DNA of 64,000 bases from an uncultured Tateyamaria sp. (lineage in GTDB: Bacteria; Pseudomonadota; Alphaproteobacteria; Rhodobacterales; Rhodobacteraceae): contig NZ_CANMEU010000003.1 in NCBI RefSeq assembly GCF_947497045.1, forward strand, positions 480,131 through 544,130, in the 5' to 3' direction. Numbering within the stretch: the first letter of the stretch is position 1; each line of letters starts with the position of its first letter. Positions 7,859-20,175 of this stretch are shown piece after piece. The position numbers and the translations under genes are program-made. The notes under the pieces were generated by a model. It saw only the letters and a list, made by a program, of their open reading frames with translations, searched no databases and had not been told where the DNA came from.

Positions 7859-10210
7859 ATGGGACGTGGGTTGAGGGGCGAGCAGAATATGGCACTTTCA
7901 TGCCGAGAGTATTTCGTTAGAGTATTTGCAATTATTGCGGTGCTTTCAGTGGCTTGGGTGGGGCAGGTGGCACCATCCCTAGCGCAGAATTTCCAATTTA
8001 ACCGAATTGTAGTGGATGGTAATACACGCGTAGGTGATGCGGCTGTGCTGTCGCGCGCGGGAATCGCTCCGGGCCAAACGGTCACGGCGGGGCAGGTAAA
8101 CGACGCTGTGCAGAACCTTCAAAGCAGCGGATTGTTCGAAACCGTGTCTGTTGAACCCCAAGGGTCCACATTGCTGATCACGGTTGTCGAGCTGCCCACG
8201 ATCAACCGTATTTCCTATGAAGGCAACCGCCGGGTAGATGATGACGCGCTCAGCGCCGTGGTCCAGAGTCAGGAGCGTCGGGTGTTCAGCCCCGCGCAGG
8301 CCGAGCGGGACGCGAGCGCCATCGCCGAAGCCTATTCCAGCCAGGGTCGTATTGCCGCACGGGTCAGCCCACGGGTGATCCGCCGTCAGGACAATCGCGT
8401 CGATCTGGTCTTTGAGGTCTTCGAAGGCGACGTGGTCGAGGTCGAACGAGTCAGCTTTGTCGGCAACCGCGTCTATTCCGACCGCCGCTTGCGTCGCGTT
8501 CTGGAAACCAAACAGGCAGGCATTTTCCGCGCCTTGATCCAGTCCGATACGCTGGTCGAGGATCGGGTGGCCTTTGATCGTCAGGTCCTGTCCGACTTCT
8601 ATACCTCGCGCGGCTATGTCGATTTCCGCACGCTCAGCACCAATGCAGAACTGACCGAGGAACGGGACGGGTTCTTCCTTGTCTTTACAATCGAAGAAGG
8701 CCAGCAGTTCCGCTTTGGAGAGGTCACGGTTTCGACCGATATCGCCCAGATTGACCCCGATGCCTATCAGTCGCTGATCAAGGTGCGCCCCGGTGTGGTC
8801 TATTCGCCTGCGCTGGTGGACGCCGAAATCTCGCGGCTTGAGCGGTTGGGCCAACGCGATGGCGTGGATTTCTTGCGGGTCGAGCCGCGCGTGACCCGCA
8901 ACGACCGCGACCTGACTCTGGACGTTGAATTGGTACTGACCCGCGGGCCGCGCGTCTTTGTCGAGCGGATCGATGTCGAGGGCAACACCACAACGCTGGA
9001 CCGCGTGGTGCGCCGCCAGTTCCGCATTGCGGAAGGTGACCCGTTCAACCCCCGCGAGATCCGCGATGCAGCTGAACGGATCCGTGCGCTGAACTATTTC
9101 TCGGAATCCAACGTAGATGCGCGCGAAGGGTCGAGCCCCGGTCGCGTCGTGATCGATGTGGATGTCGAAGAGCAGCCCACGGGCTCGCTCAACTTTGGCG
9201 GTGCGTTTTCGCGCGATGATGGCTTTGGGCTGGTCATTGGGTTTACCGAACGCAACTTCCTTGGTCGCGGTCAAACCCTCGGGTTCAGCATCTCGACCGC
9301 GGAAGAGGCCGAACGCTATGGTATCAACTTTGTCGAGCCTGCGTTTTTAGGGCGCAACGTCGCCTTGGGTCTGACGCTGCAATATAGCGAGAGTGACTCG
9401 AGCTTTGCCAACTACGACACGGAATCGTTCCGCTTCCAGCCGAGCCTGACCTTCCCGATCAACGACAAGGGCATACTGAGCCTGCGCTACACGTTCCTGG
9501 ACAACGAACAACTGATCCGCGATCCGGTTCAGAACGGCGCGGTGGTGCAGACTGAAATCGATGCGGGAAATCAGGCGGCATCGTCGATTGGCTATACCTA
9601 CACCTACGACTCGCGCACCAACGGCCTGAACCCGGACGCGGGCTATCTGATCGAATTTGGTCAGGACTTTGCCGGGTTGGGTGGGGACGCCGAATTCATC
9701 CGGACCCGGGCCAAGATCGTCGGCCAGAGACTTGCCTTCAACGACGAGGTGACGCTGCGGGCCACTCTTGAGGGGGGGTATCTGGCATGGTCAGGCGGGG
9801 TGAACCGGACGGTTGACCGGTTCTCGATCGGGCCAAGCGTACTGCGAGGGTTTGAACCGGGCGGCATCGGGCCGCGCGACCTGTCAGCGCCGGGCGATCC
9901 TGATCCCTTGGGGGGTAACCTGTTTGTCGCGGCGCGCTTTGAGGCGGAATTCCCTCTTGGTCTGCCGGACGAGCTGGGTATCAGCGGGGGCTTGTTCTAT
10001 GATGTTGGCAACCTGTGGGACCTCAGCGATGTGGATCTGACAGGCGGCAATATTGTGGGCGAGGGCGGGTCGTTCCGCCACGTGGTCGGGTTCTCGATCT
10101 TTTGGGACACGGCTGTCGGGCCGCTGCGCCTGAACTTTACCAACGCGCTGCGCAAAGAAGACTTCGATGAAGAGCAGACATTCGATCTGACCATTTCGAC
10201 GACGTTCTAG
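7859..10210 (+). CDS. bamA: Outer membrane protein assembly factor BamA
   Basis: The essential Omp85 protein that folds and inserts beta-barrel proteins. A signal peptide ending APSLAQ is followed by five POTRA repeats in the first 400 or so residues (FQFNRIVVDGNTRV, INRISYEGNRRVDDD, VERVSFVGNRVYSDR, FRFGEVTVSTD, VERIDVEGNTTTLDR). The C-terminal half is the 16-stranded barrel, with VLRGFEPGGIGPRD matching the conserved VRGF motif of loop 6, and ends in the aromatic residue F. An ATG at 7889 would give a tighter signal peptide; 7859 is the longer choice. The gene appears to have its own promoter. Confidence 0.95.
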   Translation: MGRGLRGEQNMALSCREYFVRVFAIIAVLSVAWVGQVAPSLAQNFQFNRIVVDGNTRVGDAAVLSRAGIAPGQTVTAGQVNDAVQNLQSSGLFETVSVEPQGSTLLITVVELPTINRISYEGNRRVDDDALSAVVQSQERRVFSPAQAERDASAIAEAYSSQGRIAARVSPRVIRRQDNRVDLVFEVFEGDVVEVERVSFVGNRVYSDRRLRRVLETKQAGIFRALIQSDTLVEDRVAFDRQVLSDFYTSRGYVDFRTLSTNAELTEERDGFFLVFTIEEGQQFRFGEVTVSTDIAQIDPDAYQSLIKVRPGVVYSPALVDAEISRLERLGQRDGVDFLRVEPRVTRNDRDLTLDVELVLTRGPRVFVERIDVEGNTTTLDRVVRRQFRIAEGDPFNPREIRDAAERIRALNYFSESNVDAREGSSPGRVVIDVDVEEQPTGSLNFGGAFSRDDGFGLVIGFTERNFLGRGQTLGFSISTAEEAERYGINFVEPAFLGRNVALGLTLQYSESDSSFANYDTESFRFQPSLTFPINDKGILSLRYTFLDNEQLIRDPVQNGAVVQTEIDAGNQAASSIGYTYTYDSRTNGLNPDAGYLIEFGQDFAGLGGDAEFIRTRAKIVGQRLAFNDEVTLRATLEGGYLAWSGGVNRTVDRFSIGPSVLRGFEPGGIGPRDLSAPGDPDPLGGNLFVAARFEAEFPLGLPDELGISGGLFYDVGNLWDLSDVDLTGGNIVGEGGSFRHVVGFSIFWDTAVGPLRLNFTNALRKEDFDEEQTFDLTISTTF

Positions 10211-10214
10211 GGCG

Positions 10215-10754
10215 ATGGGATCAGCCCTTCGCCTGATCATCGTGACGCTGGCCCTGTTCGGGGCCAGCGTTTCCTTTGCGCAGGACCTGCGCAGTCCCAT
10301 CCTGACCATCGACAGCGACCGCTTTTACCGCGCCAGTGATTTTGGCAAGCGGGTCTTGCGCGAGATCGCAGCGCAAACCGACGCCCTCGCCGAGGACAAC
10401 CGCCTGATCGAAGAGACGCTTGAGGCCGAAGAACTGGCGCTCACCGAACAGCGTGCCGATTTGCCACCCGAGGATTTCCGCGCCCTTGCGGATGCGTTTG
10501 ATGCCCGCGTTCAATCCATTCGCGAGCAGCGCGAGGCGGAAAACCGCGCAATTGCCAACCAGCTTGAAGAAAACCGTGACCGCTTTTTGAATGCCGCAGC
10601 CCCTGTGCTTGAGGCGATCATGCGCGAGGCGGGCGCGGCTGTGGTTCTGGAACGTCGCAGCGTCTTCATCAGCGCCAATGCGATCGACATCACCGATACT
10701 GCGGTTGAGCGGATGAACGAGACCCTGGGTGATGGGGTTCAAACGCCCGACTAG
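10215..10754 (+). CDS. OmpH/Skp-family periplasmic chaperone
   Basis: A periplasmic holdase for unfolded outer-membrane proteins travelling to BamA. The signal peptide (residues 1-22, ending SVSFAQ) is followed by a highly charged alpha-helical coiled-coil segment from about residue 45 to 125, rich in E, R, A and Q, and a short beta strand part (AGAAVVLERRSVFISANAIDIT). The length of 179 residues fits the family. It begins five bases after bamA. Synteny with bamA and fabZ supports the call more than any catalytic motif could. Confidence 0.88.
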   Translation: MGSALRLIIVTLALFGASVSFAQDLRSPILTIDSDRFYRASDFGKRVLREIAAQTDALAEDNRLIEETLEAEELALTEQRADLPPEDFRALADAFDARVQSIREQREAENRAIANQLEENRDRFLNAAAPVLEAIMREAGAAVVLERRSVFISANAIDITDTAVERMNETLGDGVQTPD

Positions 10755-10828
10755 GTGCGCTTGCGACATGACCGACGTCTTGGTAGGCAAGGCAACAGAC
10801 CACATAAAACAAAAGGCCCGAGCATCGC

Positions 10829-11293
10829 ATGACCACTGATCTAATGACCGCTGATATTGGGTTGATCCAACGCATTCTGCCCCATCGCTACCCGTTTTTG
10901 CTGGTGGACAAGGTGATTGAAATCGACGGTTATCAGTCGGCCACGGGCATCAAGAACGTCACCATGAACGAGCCCCACTTTCAGGGCCATTTCCCGGGCA
11001 AACCGATCATGCCGGGTGTTACCATCATCGAGGCGATGGCCCAGACAGCGGCTGTGATGGTGGGTACGGCGCTGGACATGGCGGACAAGAACATGCTCGT
11101 CTATTTCATGGCGATTGATAAATGCAAATTCCGCCGCATGGTTGTGCCCGGCGATGTGCTTGAGCTGAAGCTAACCACCGCACGGGGTAAGCCCGGTGGC
11201 AAGGTCTGGAAATTCCAGGGCATCGCACAGGTCGAAGGTGAGATGGCCTGCGAGGCCGAATTCACCGCGATGATGGACTTGCCCGCCGCATGA
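10829..11293 (+). CDS. fabZ: (3R)-hydroxyacyl-ACP dehydratase FabZ
   Basis: Dehydrates beta-hydroxyacyl-ACP in fatty acid elongation and competes with lipid A synthesis for hydroxyacyl chains. The hot-dog fold signature is complete: [13 protein letters not shown] near residue 16 and [20 protein letters not shown] with the catalytic His, then EAMAQ. It is 154 residues from the ATG at 10829. The stop overlaps the lpxA start by four bases. Confidence 0.96.
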   Translation: MTTDLMTADIGLIQRILPHRYPFLLVDKVIEIDGYQSATGIKNVTMNEPHFQGHFPGKPIMPGVTIIEAMAQTAAVMVGTALDMADKNMLVYFMAIDKCKFRRMVVPGDVLELKLTTARGKPGGKVWKFQGIAQVEGEMACEAEFTAMMDLPAA

Positions 11294-12078
11294 CGCAGCC
11301 GATGATCCACCCCTCTGCCGTGATCGAAGACGGTGCGCAGATTGACCCGACAGCGCAGATTGGGCCGTTTTGCGTGGTCGGCCCGCAAGTCGTGATCGGC
11401 CCGGATGTGGTCCTCAAAAGCCATGTGGTCGTAACTGGCGATACCGAAGTTGGCGAAGGTACCGTGATCTTCTCCTTTGCCGTGATCGGCGAGGTCCCGC
11501 AGGATTTGAAATTCAGGGGCGAGGCGAGCCGCCTTGTCATCGGCAAGCGCAACCGCATCCGCGAACATGTCACGATGAACTGTGGCACCGAGGGTGGCGG
11601 TGGTGTGACCCGCATCGGCGATGATGGGTTGTTGATGGCCGGGTGCCACATTGCCCATGATGCCCTGTTGGGCGACCGGGTGATCGTGGTGAACTCCGCT
11701 GCGGTTGCGGGCCACTGCATCATCGAAGACGACGTGATCGTGGGCGGGCTGTCCGGTATCCACCAGTTTGTGCGCATCGGACGTGGGGCCATCATTGGTG
11801 CTGTGACCATGGTCACCAATGACGTCATTCCCTATGGGCTTGTGCAGGCCCCGCGCGGCGAGTTGGACGGGCTGAACCTTGTCGGACTCAAGCGGCGCGG
11901 TGTCAGCCGGGCTGACATTACCGCCTTGCGTGCGGCGTTCCAGATGCTCGCCCAGGGGGACGGGACTTTCCATGATCGCGCCGAACGGTTGGGGCGTGAA
12001 TCCGAAAGCGCCTATGTGAGTGAAATCGTTGACTTCGTGATGGGCGACAGTGACCGGTCGTTCCTGACGCCGCGCTGA
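11290..12078 (+). CDS. lpxA: UDP-N-acetylglucosamine acyltransferase LpxA
   Basis: First step of lipid A synthesis: transfers a hydroxyacyl group from ACP to UDP-GlcNAc. The N-terminal 190 residues are a left-handed beta helix of hexapeptide repeats ([20 protein letters not shown] and onwards) with [14 protein letters not shown] and [15 protein letters not shown] carrying the catalytic-site histidine. A helical C-terminal domain follows. The length of 262 residues is typical. The start overlaps fabZ and the stop codon's last base coincides with the lpxI start. Confidence 0.96.
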   Translation: MTQPMIHPSAVIEDGAQIDPTAQIGPFCVVGPQVVIGPDVVLKSHVVVTGDTEVGEGTVIFSFAVIGEVPQDLKFRGEASRLVIGKRNRIREHVTMNCGTEGGGGVTRIGDDGLLMAGCHIAHDALLGDRVIVVNSAAVAGHCIIEDDVIVGGLSGIHQFVRIGRGAIIGAVTMVTNDVIPYGLVQAPRGELDGLNLVGLKRRGVSRADITALRAAFQMLAQGDGTFHDRAERLGRESESAYVSEIVDFVMGDSDRSFLTPR

Positions 12079-12959
12079 TGCTGGCAGTGATCGCAGGGCA
12101 GGGTGCGTTGCCGGGGGTGGTGGCCCGCGCGCAGCCGACATCACCCTTGATCTGTAGTCTGGTCGGCAACGACCCTGCGGACCTGAGCGTCGATCTGCGC
12201 TTTCGCGTCGAACATCTGGGTAGTTTTCTGGCTGATTTGACCACGCGTGGCGTGCGGGAGGTGTGCTTTTGTGGTCGAATTGACCGCCCCGCCGTCGATC
12301 CCACCCAGATTGACGCACAGACCGCCCCCATGGTGCCCACGCTTGCCGCCGCCGTCGCAGGGGGTGAGGACAAGGCCCTGCGCGCGATTGTCACGCTGTT
12401 TGAAGAGGCGGGGCTGGTCGTTGTCGGGGCCGCCACACTCACGCCTGATCTGCTGCCTGCGCAGGGTTGTCCAACCCGAATGCCCGCACCACCCGCGACC
12501 GAAAGCGACGTTGCGGTTGCGCTGAACGTGTTGGGTGATCAGGCCAGGGCGGATGTGGGGCAGGCTTGCGTCATCCGCGACCGCATTGTCATTGCGCGCG
12601 AAGAAACTGCCGGGACAGATGCGATGCTGGATGGCCTCGGGGCCACAACGCTGGCCGATGACCCCTTTGGGGCAGCGATGGATGTGGTGGGCAATGTGCT
12701 GGACACGGCTGCGGATTGGCTGTCCGGCTCAGAGAACGCGCCGCCCGCATCGCCGCGCCGCGGTATTCTGTTCAAGGCCCCCAAACCCGGTCAGGACCGC
12801 CGCGTTGACTTGCCCACCATCGGTCCGGGCACCGTAGCGCGTGCCGCGCAGGCCGGGCTCGAAGGGATCGTTATCGAAGAGGGCGGCGTCATGGTGCTGG
12901 ACCTTGCCGAGGTGATCGCGGATCTGGATGCGAGGGGGATGTTTCTGTGGGTGCGCTGA
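12078..12959 (+). CDS. lpxI: UDP-2,3-diacylglucosamine pyrophosphatase LpxI
   Basis: Hydrolyses UDP-2,3-diacylglucosamine to lipid X, doing the job of LpxH by a different family (DUF1009) found in alphaproteobacteria. Recognised from [18 protein letters not shown], the GRIDRPAVD region near residue 75, and the C-terminal DLPTIGPGTVARAAQAGLEG with IEEGGVMVLD. It has 293 residues. Its position between lpxA and lpxB is diagnostic. The last 13 bases overlap lpxB. Confidence 0.94.
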   Translation: MLAVIAGQGALPGVVARAQPTSPLICSLVGNDPADLSVDLRFRVEHLGSFLADLTTRGVREVCFCGRIDRPAVDPTQIDAQTAPMVPTLAAAVAGGEDKALRAIVTLFEEAGLVVVGAATLTPDLLPAQGCPTRMPAPPATESDVAVALNVLGDQARADVGQACVIRDRIVIAREETAGTDAMLDGLGATTLADDPFGAAMDVVGNVLDTAADWLSGSENAPPASPRRGILFKAPKPGQDRRVDLPTIGPGTVARAAQAGLEGIVIEEGGVMVLDLAEVIADLDARGMFLWVR

Positions 12960-14110
12960 AGGTCTTCATCATCGCGGGCGAGCCATCGGGGGATGCTTTG
13001 GGCGGTGCGCTGATGGCGGGGCTTAATACGCTCTACCCGGATGTGGAATTTGACGGCATCGGCGGGCAACAGATGCAGGCACAGGGCCTGACCAGCCGCT
13101 TTGACATGTCCGAACTGTCCTTGATGGGCATTGCCGAGGTTCTGCCCAAATACCGTGACCTCAAGCGCCGCATTCGCGAAACCGCAGAAGCGGCGGTGGC
13201 CGCGCGCCCTGATGTGCTGATCACCATCGACAGTCCCGATTTCAGCTTGCGTGTGGCCAAGCAGGTGAAGGCGGTGTCGAGCATTCGCACGATGCACTAC
13301 GTGGCCCCGACGGTGTGGGCATGGCGCCCGAAACGTGCGCACAAGATGGCCCGTGTGATTGATCACGTCCTCGCCCTGTTCCCGTTCGAGCCGCCCTATA
13401 TGGAAGCCGCAGGCATGAGTTGCGATTTCGTAGGCCATCCCGCAGCCACCGTGCCGCAGGCGGATGCCAAACAGATCGCAGCCTTTCGCGCCAAACACGG
13501 GCTCGCCGACGCCGCACCGCTGATCCTCGTGCTGCCTGGATCGCGCCGGGGCGAGGTGTCCCGGATGGCGCCTGTCTTTGGGCAGGCTCTGGGGCATCTG
13601 GGGCAGAGCCGCCCTGACTTGCGTGTTGTTTTGCCCGCGGCGGCCAATGTGACGGACGTTGTGCTGGCCGAGGTCGCGGACTGGCCGGTGACCCCCATCG
13701 TGCTCGACCCGCGTGGCGTGCCGCTTGAGACCGCGCAGGCGGAAAAGACGGCTGCGTTTGGGGCGGCGGATGTGGCACTTGCCAATTCCGGTACCGTGCA
13801 GCTGGAACTGGCCGCATCCGGCACGCCGCTGGTCAGTGCCAATGACGTTCATTGGTTGAGCCGCGCGATCATCAGCCGGATGATGATCACCGACACCTAC
13901 AGCCTGATCAATCACATCACCGACTCGCGCATCGTGCCCGAGGCAATCGGGTACGATTTCACGCTGGAGAATGTGATTTCCGCGATGGAAACCCTGCTGG
14001 CCGACCCCTCGAAACAGGCTGCCGCGCTGGAGCTGACGATGGAGCGGTTGGGCCGTGGCGGAGAAGACCCCGGCCTGCGCGCCGCACGTGCGGTGTTGGC
14101 CCGGCTTTAG
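12947..14110 (+). CDS. lpxB: Lipid A disaccharide synthase LpxB
   Basis: Joins lipid X and UDP-2,3-diacylglucosamine into the lipid A disaccharide. The GT19 family start [20 protein letters not shown] is at residues 7-26, with [27 protein letters not shown] and [12 protein letters not shown] following. It has 387 residues from a GTG at 12947, 13 bases inside lpxI. It converges on tyrS, and the two stop codons share the tetranucleotide TTAG at 14107-14110. Confidence 0.96.
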   Translation: MGALKVFIIAGEPSGDALGGALMAGLNTLYPDVEFDGIGGQQMQAQGLTSRFDMSELSLMGIAEVLPKYRDLKRRIRETAEAAVAARPDVLITIDSPDFSLRVAKQVKAVSSIRTMHYVAPTVWAWRPKRAHKMARVIDHVLALFPFEPPYMEAAGMSCDFVGHPAATVPQADAKQIAAFRAKHGLADAAPLILVLPGSRRGEVSRMAPVFGQALGHLGQSRPDLRVVLPAAANVTDVVLAEVADWPVTPIVLDPRGVPLETAQAEKTAAFGAADVALANSGTVQLELAASGTPLVSANDVHWLSRAIISRMMITDTYSLINHITDSRIVPEAIGYDFTLENVISAMETLLADPSKQAAALELTMERLGRGGEDPGLRAARAVLARL

Positions 14111-15348
14111 CCCAATTGCACCAGCGCGTGCCGTTTCTTGCCCGCTGACAGCTTGATCGGGGCGGCGAGCGCCGCGCTATCCACCATCAACCCGGCATCG
14201 GTAAGGGCCGCATCGTTCATGCGTGCGCCGCCTTCGGCGATCAGGCGCTTGGCCTCTTTGCCTGACCCGGCAAGACCCGATTTCACGATTAGCTGCACGA
14301 TGGAAATCCCGTCGCCCAGATCATCGACCGATAAGGTGAGCGTGGGCAGATCACCCCCGACGCCCCCCTTTTCAAAGACGTCGCGCGCGGTTTCAGCGGC
14401 AGCCTTGGCGGCCTCGGCCCCGTGCAGCAGTGTTGTGACTTCGGTGGCAAGGCGGGCCTTGGCCTCGTTGATCTCGGATCCTTCCAGGGCACCGAGCCGC
14501 TCGCATTCGTCCAGCGGCATTTCGGTATAGAGTTTCAGGAACCGGCCCACATCCGCATCCGTGGTGTTGCGCCAGAATTGCCAGAACTCGTAAGGGCTCA
14601 GCATCTCGGGGTTCAGCCACACAGCGCCGGATTGGGACTTGCCCATTTTCTTACCGTCCGAGGTGGTCAGCAGCGGGGAGGTCAGCCCATAGACCTCGCC
14701 CTCGATCACCCTGCGGGTCAGGTCGATACCGTTCACGATATTGCCCCACTGATCCGAACCACCCATTTGCAGGATGCAGCCATAGCGGCGGTGAAGCTCC
14801 ATGAAATCATAGGCTTGCAGGATCATGTAATTGAATTCGAGAAAGGACAGGGACTGTTCGCGATCCAGGCGAGACTTGACCGACTCAAAGCTCAGCATCC
14901 GATTGATCGAAAAATGCCGCCCGATGTCGCGCAGGAAATCAAGGTAGTTCAGCCCATCCAGCCATTCGGCATTGTTGAGCATCTGCGCGCCCGCGTCGTA
15001 GTTGATATAGGCCGCAAACACCTGCTTGATACCTGCGATGTTGGCGTCAATTGCCACTTCATCCAGCAGGGGCCGCTCGTCTGCGCGAAAGGATGGATCA
15101 CCCACCTTGGTCGTACCGCCCCCCATCAGCGTGATCGGGTCGTGCCCGGTCTGCTGGAACCAGCGCAGCATCATAATCTGGATCAGCGAGCCGACATGCA
15201 GCGACCTGGCCGTCGCGTCAAACCCGATATAGGCCTTTTGCCCCGGTTTCAGCAGCGCCTCGTCAAGGCCCTGCATATCCGTGCAGTCGGCCAGAAAGCC
15301 GCGCGATTTCATCACATGCAGGAAATCGGATCGGGGGGAATAGGTCAT
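14107..15348 (-). CDS. tyrS: Tyrosyl-tRNA synthetase
   Basis: Charges tRNA-Tyr. A class I synthetase of 413 residues from the ATG at 15348. The HIGH-type motif appears as HVGSLIQ, the tyrosine pocket region as [13 protein letters not shown], and the KMSKS loop as [14 protein letters not shown]-terminal S4 RNA-binding domain ([20 protein letters not shown]) closes the protein. An upstream extension of the frame to 15531 overlaps the start of anmK on the other strand and is rejected. It is divergent from anmK with a 64-base gap. Confidence 0.96.
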   Translation of the reverse strand: MTYSPRSDFLHVMKSRGFLADCTDMQGLDEALLKPGQKAYIGFDATARSLHVGSLIQIMMLRWFQQTGHDPITLMGGGTTKVGDPSFRADERPLLDEVAIDANIAGIKQVFAAYINYDAGAQMLNNAEWLDGLNYLDFLRDIGRHFSINRMLSFESVKSRLDREQSLSFLEFNYMILQAYDFMELHRRYGCILQMGGSDQWGNIVNGIDLTRRVIEGEVYGLTSPLLTTSDGKKMGKSQSGAVWLNPEMLSPYEFWQFWRNTTDADVGRFLKLYTEMPLDECERLGALEGSEINEAKARLATEVTTLLHGAEAAKAAAETARDVFEKGGVGGDLPTLTLSVDDLGDGISIVQLIVKSGLAGSGKEAKRLIAEGGARMNDAALTDAGLMVDSAALAAPIKLSAGKKRHALVQLG

Positions 15349-15412
15349 TTGGCTTGTCCTCGGGTCGGGCCTGCCGCAGTCTATAAGCAAGGCAGGGGCA
15401 AAGGAAAAGACC

Positions 15413-16528
15413 ATGGATAAGGTCGCCGAAAAGGTGCGGGACAAAGGCCGCGTGATCCGCGCGTTAGGCGCGATGTCGGGCACGTCGCTTGATGGGGTGG
15501 ATGCAGCCGTTCTGGACACGGACGGGGTCACAATCCACGGGTTCGGCCCAAGCGATTTTCGCCCCTATACACGGGCCGAACAGACCACCCTGCACGCAGC
15601 CCTTGGGCAATGGCACGGGGCGACGCTTGAACCTGCAACGGATGTGGTTATGCGCGCGCATGCCCAGGTGTTGAGCGCATTTGACGGCGTCGATCTGATC
15701 GGCTTTCACGGCCAAACAGTCGCCCACGCACCACGCCAGCAAGGCACGTTGCAACTGGGCGATGGGGCTGCGCTGGCGCACAGTCTTGGTGTGCCTGTGG
15801 TCTGGGATTTTCGCAGCGCCGATGTGCAATTGGGGGGCGAGGGCGCGCCGCTGGCCCCGTTCTTCCACTTTGCCTGTGCCAAATGGATGGGGGCGACAGG
15901 GCCGGTCGCTTTCCTTAACCTTGGCGGGGTCGGCAACATCACGTGGGTCGATCCAACATGCGCCACGCCGGAACAGGAAGGGGCCTTGCTGGCCTTTGAT
16001 ACCGGCCCGGCCAATGCGCCTGTCAATGATCTGGTCCACAAACGTCTGGGGCTGCCTTACGATCAGGATGGCCGGATCGCGGCCAAAGGGACTGTCGAAA
16101 CCGGCGCGCTCGAGCTGTTTCTGGCCGAGGCTTATTTCGCAAGAATGCCGCCCAAATCCTTGGACCGGAATGACTTTTCGGAAATGATCGGGCTTGTAAA
16201 CGAGCTGAGCGATGCAGATGCCGCCGCCACCCTGACAGCGATGTGCGCCGCCGGAGTGGCCGAGGCGATGCAGCACTGTCCGCGCGCGCCAACGCGCGTG
16301 TTGGTGACAGGTGGCGGGCGGCACAACCCGGTGCTGATGCGGATGCTGGATGTGTCACTTGACTGCCGGGTCGCTCCGGTCGAGGCGGTTGGGCTTGACG
16401 GCGACATGCTTGAGGCGCAGGCCTTTGCCTATCTTGCGGTGCGGGTCGCGCGGGGGTTGCCGACCTCGTGCCCCGGAACAACGGGCGTGCGGGCTGCGGT
16501 TGGTGGCGGCACGTTTAGCCTGCCTTAG
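15413..16528 (+). CDS. anmK: Anhydro-N-acetylmuramic acid kinase
   Basis: Phosphorylates and opens 1,6-anhydroMurNAc recovered from cell-wall turnover to MurNAc-6-phosphate. The N-terminal phosphate loop [28 protein letters not shown], the VWDFRSADV segment and [13 protein letters not shown] are all typical, as is [13 protein letters not shown]. It has 371 residues. The stop shares TTAG with the convergent cupin gene. I saw no murQ in the window. Confidence 0.94.
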   Translation: MDKVAEKVRDKGRVIRALGAMSGTSLDGVDAAVLDTDGVTIHGFGPSDFRPYTRAEQTTLHAALGQWHGATLEPATDVVMRAHAQVLSAFDGVDLIGFHGQTVAHAPRQQGTLQLGDGAALAHSLGVPVVWDFRSADVQLGGEGAPLAPFFHFACAKWMGATGPVAFLNLGGVGNITWVDPTCATPEQEGALLAFDTGPANAPVNDLVHKRLGLPYDQDGRIAAKGTVETGALELFLAEAYFARMPPKSLDRNDFSEMIGLVNELSDADAAATLTAMCAAGVAEAMQHCPRAPTRVLVTGGGRHNPVLMRMLDVSLDCRVAPVEAVGLDGDMLEAQAFAYLAVRVARGLPTSCPGTTGVRAAVGGGTFSLP

Positions 16529-16941
16529 CGTGGAATATCAAAACCTTCTGGGGCCAAGCTAAACCCCCCGAACTGGAATCCCGGCGATACGGTGCAACTG
16601 ACCAAGGTCCACTCACCTGTGCTGCGCGCGGCTTGCCAATGGCTTTCGGGCACGATGATCTGCGGTGCGCCGGTGTCCAGATCAGGGCTCAACACGTGAT
16701 CCGTTGCCGGGCCTGCATCGGTCGCACTCAGTGACAGGATCAGCGGAGCGCCTGCGTGAAACAGCCAGATTTCTGTGGCGTCGACCCTGTGCCAATGGCT
16801 CGCCTCACCCTCTCCAAGCAGGAAGTAGATACAGGTCCCGGTCGGGCGGCCCTCGTTTGTGGCGGCCCATGTCTGGCGGTAATGACCGCCTTCGGGATGG
16901 GGGGACAGGTTCAGGCGGTCAATGATCTCTTGCGCGGTCAT
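16525..16941 (-). CDS. Cupin protein of the DUF985 family
   Basis: A 138-residue protein recognised from [14 protein letters not shown], then [21 protein letters not shown] with the paired histidines of a cupin metal site, and [20 protein letters not shown]. This is the RmlC-like cupin family DUF985, whose members bind a metal or sugar but mostly lack an assigned reaction. It converges on anmK, sharing the stop tetranucleotide, and lies 40 bases from the divergent FAD oxidoreductase gene. Confidence 0.88.
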   Translation of the reverse strand: MTAQEIIDRLNLSPHPEGGHYRQTWAATNEGRPTGTCIYFLLGEGEASHWHRVDATEIWLFHAGAPLILSLSATDAGPATDHVLSPDLDTGAPQIIVPESHWQAARSTGEWTLVSCTVSPGFQFGGFSLAPEGFDIPR

Positions 16942-16981
16942 TGGGCGAAGCTAGAGTGGCGCAAGCGGGAGGACAAGCGCG

Positions 16982-18028
16982 ATGCGGGTGATCATCATCG
17001 GGGGTGGAATCATAGGCGCGGCGCTGGCCCGGCATCTGGTCGAGGGCGGCGCGGATGTGACCGTGCTTGAGGGTGGTGGCGGGGCGACCCCGGCCTCCTT
17101 TGGATGGGTCAACGCGAGCTATTTTCTGAACCCCGATCACTTTGCGCTGCGCGCCGAAGGGATTGCGGCGTGGAAACGGTTGGGCGGCTGCGTAACGTGG
17201 ACCGGGTGTCTGGCGTGGGAGGACGAGGGTGCAGATTTTGACGCGCAAAAACAAATGCTTGAAGACCTCGGGTATGACGTTTCGGAGGTGGATGCGACGC
17301 AGTTCGCGCAGTTGGAGCCTCACATAGCAGCCCCCGAACGCGCGTTGCGCTACGCGACCGAGGGGATCGCGACCCCCGTTGAAACCACCCGACACCTGTT
17401 GCGCGATGTGCGCCGGATCACCGGTGTGCGCGTGCTTGGCATTGCGCATGAGGCTGGGCGGGTCACAGGGGTGGACACGGCTCAGGGCGTGATCGCCGCT
17501 GACCGGGTTGTGGTGGCGGCAGGCATCGGCAGCCCGGGGCTGCTGGCCTCTGTTGGTGTGGCGATGCCAATGCTCAAGCGCCCCGGTGTGATGGTGCGCA
17601 CCACAGCGGTTGCGCCCCTGTTCCGCCATATCCTCGTGGCACCCGGTCAGGAGTTGCGACAGGACGCGGCGGGTCATATCTGGGCCCCGGGCGTGGCACA
17701 GCATCAGAGTGACGATGCCGAGGCCCCGCCGGCGCAGGTCGACGCGCTGGCGGATGCCACGCTTGGGCGGGTGCGCGCGGTGCTTGGCGATGTGGACCTG
17801 CGGTGGGATCATGTGATGCTGGCTGAGCGCCCGGTGCCACAGGACGGTTTGCCAGTCTTTGGCCCTTGCGGCCCCGACGGTCTGTTCGCGGCGGTCATGC
17901 ATTCAGGGGTGACACTGGCGGCGATCACCGCCGAACTTCTGGGGGCGCAGGTTCTGGACCAAGGGTTGAGCAACGTCCAAACTGCGTTGGCCGCACCCTT
18001 CGATCCAGGCCGCTTTCAAAGCGGATGA
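16982..18028 (+). CDS. FAD-dependent oxidoreductase (DAO family)
   Basis: A 348-residue flavoprotein. The N-terminal dinucleotide-binding motif VIIIGGGIIGAALARHL is at residues 3-19 and FGWVNASYFLNPDHF follows. The C-terminal part has GLPVFGPCGPDGLFAAVMHSG, the second FAD contact of D-amino-acid-oxidase-like enzymes. The substrate is probably an amino acid or secondary amine by family, but nothing in the neighbourhood decides it. It overlaps the convergent acetyltransferase by 13 bases. Confidence 0.85.
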   Translation: MRVIIIGGGIIGAALARHLVEGGADVTVLEGGGGATPASFGWVNASYFLNPDHFALRAEGIAAWKRLGGCVTWTGCLAWEDEGADFDAQKQMLEDLGYDVSEVDATQFAQLEPHIAAPERALRYATEGIATPVETTRHLLRDVRRITGVRVLGIAHEAGRVTGVDTAQGVIAADRVVVAAGIGSPGLLASVGVAMPMLKRPGVMVRTTAVAPLFRHILVAPGQELRQDAAGHIWAPGVAQHQSDDAEAPPAQVDALADATLGRVRAVLGDVDLRWDHVMLAERPVPQDGLPVFGPCGPDGLFAAVMHSGVTLAAITAELLGAQVLDQGLSNVQTALAAPFDPGRFQSG

Positions 18029-18521
18029 TCAAAAAACCGCAAATGCGGGGCAAAGTCAGGGTCGGGGTCATAAAACGGCGGGCAGGGCGCAAACCCCATC
18101 CGATCATATAGCGCAATGGCCTCGGTCAGGGGCGCAATCGTGTCGAGCACGGCGCGGGTGTATCCATCGCGGCGCGCGCCATCCAAGGTGGCTTGCAGCA
18201 GAATGCGGCCAGCGCCGGTCCCGCGCGCGGCGGGATCCACAAAGACGCGTTTGATTTCGGTCACGCCTTGGGCCGTAAGTGGATAATACATCGCACAGCC
18301 CACAATGATGCCACTTGCCTCTGCCAGCAGAATGTCCCCGGTTGGGCGTGCGTGGATACGCAGTAAATCGTCGATTAAAGCGGCGTAATTGTCCGCGCCA
18401 TAATAAGTATCGACGATGCCGGGGATGTCGCGGGCACGGTCGACCAAAAGGTCTCGATAGGCCCAGCACAGCCGCGCAATTGTGGGCGCATCATTGGGAT
18501 CAGCGGAGCGTATGGAAATAG

Positions 18522-18531
<10 letters not shown>
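18016..18531 (-). CDS. GNAT-family N-acetyltransferase
   Basis: A 171-residue acetyl-CoA-dependent acyltransferase. The GNAT core shows ADPNDAPTIARLCWAYRDLL at the N-terminus, the beta-strand pair ILLAEASGIIVGCAMYYPL, and motif A as VFVDPAARGTGAGRILLQA, with the R/Q-x-x-G-x-G/A phosphate loop. YDRMGFAPCPPF is the usual motif B. The substrate is not predictable. Its start lies 10 bases inside the end of the small secreted protein gene upstream, so they may be co-transcribed. Confidence 0.88.
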
Positions 18532-20149
<1,618 letters not shown>

Positions 20150-20175
20150 TTACGGCAGCGCTAACAAAAGGGTGT

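Noticed and set aside
7979..9274. 431-codon minus-strand frame within bamA
   Set aside because: Shadow of bamA caused by GC-rich third positions; no start signal or motif.
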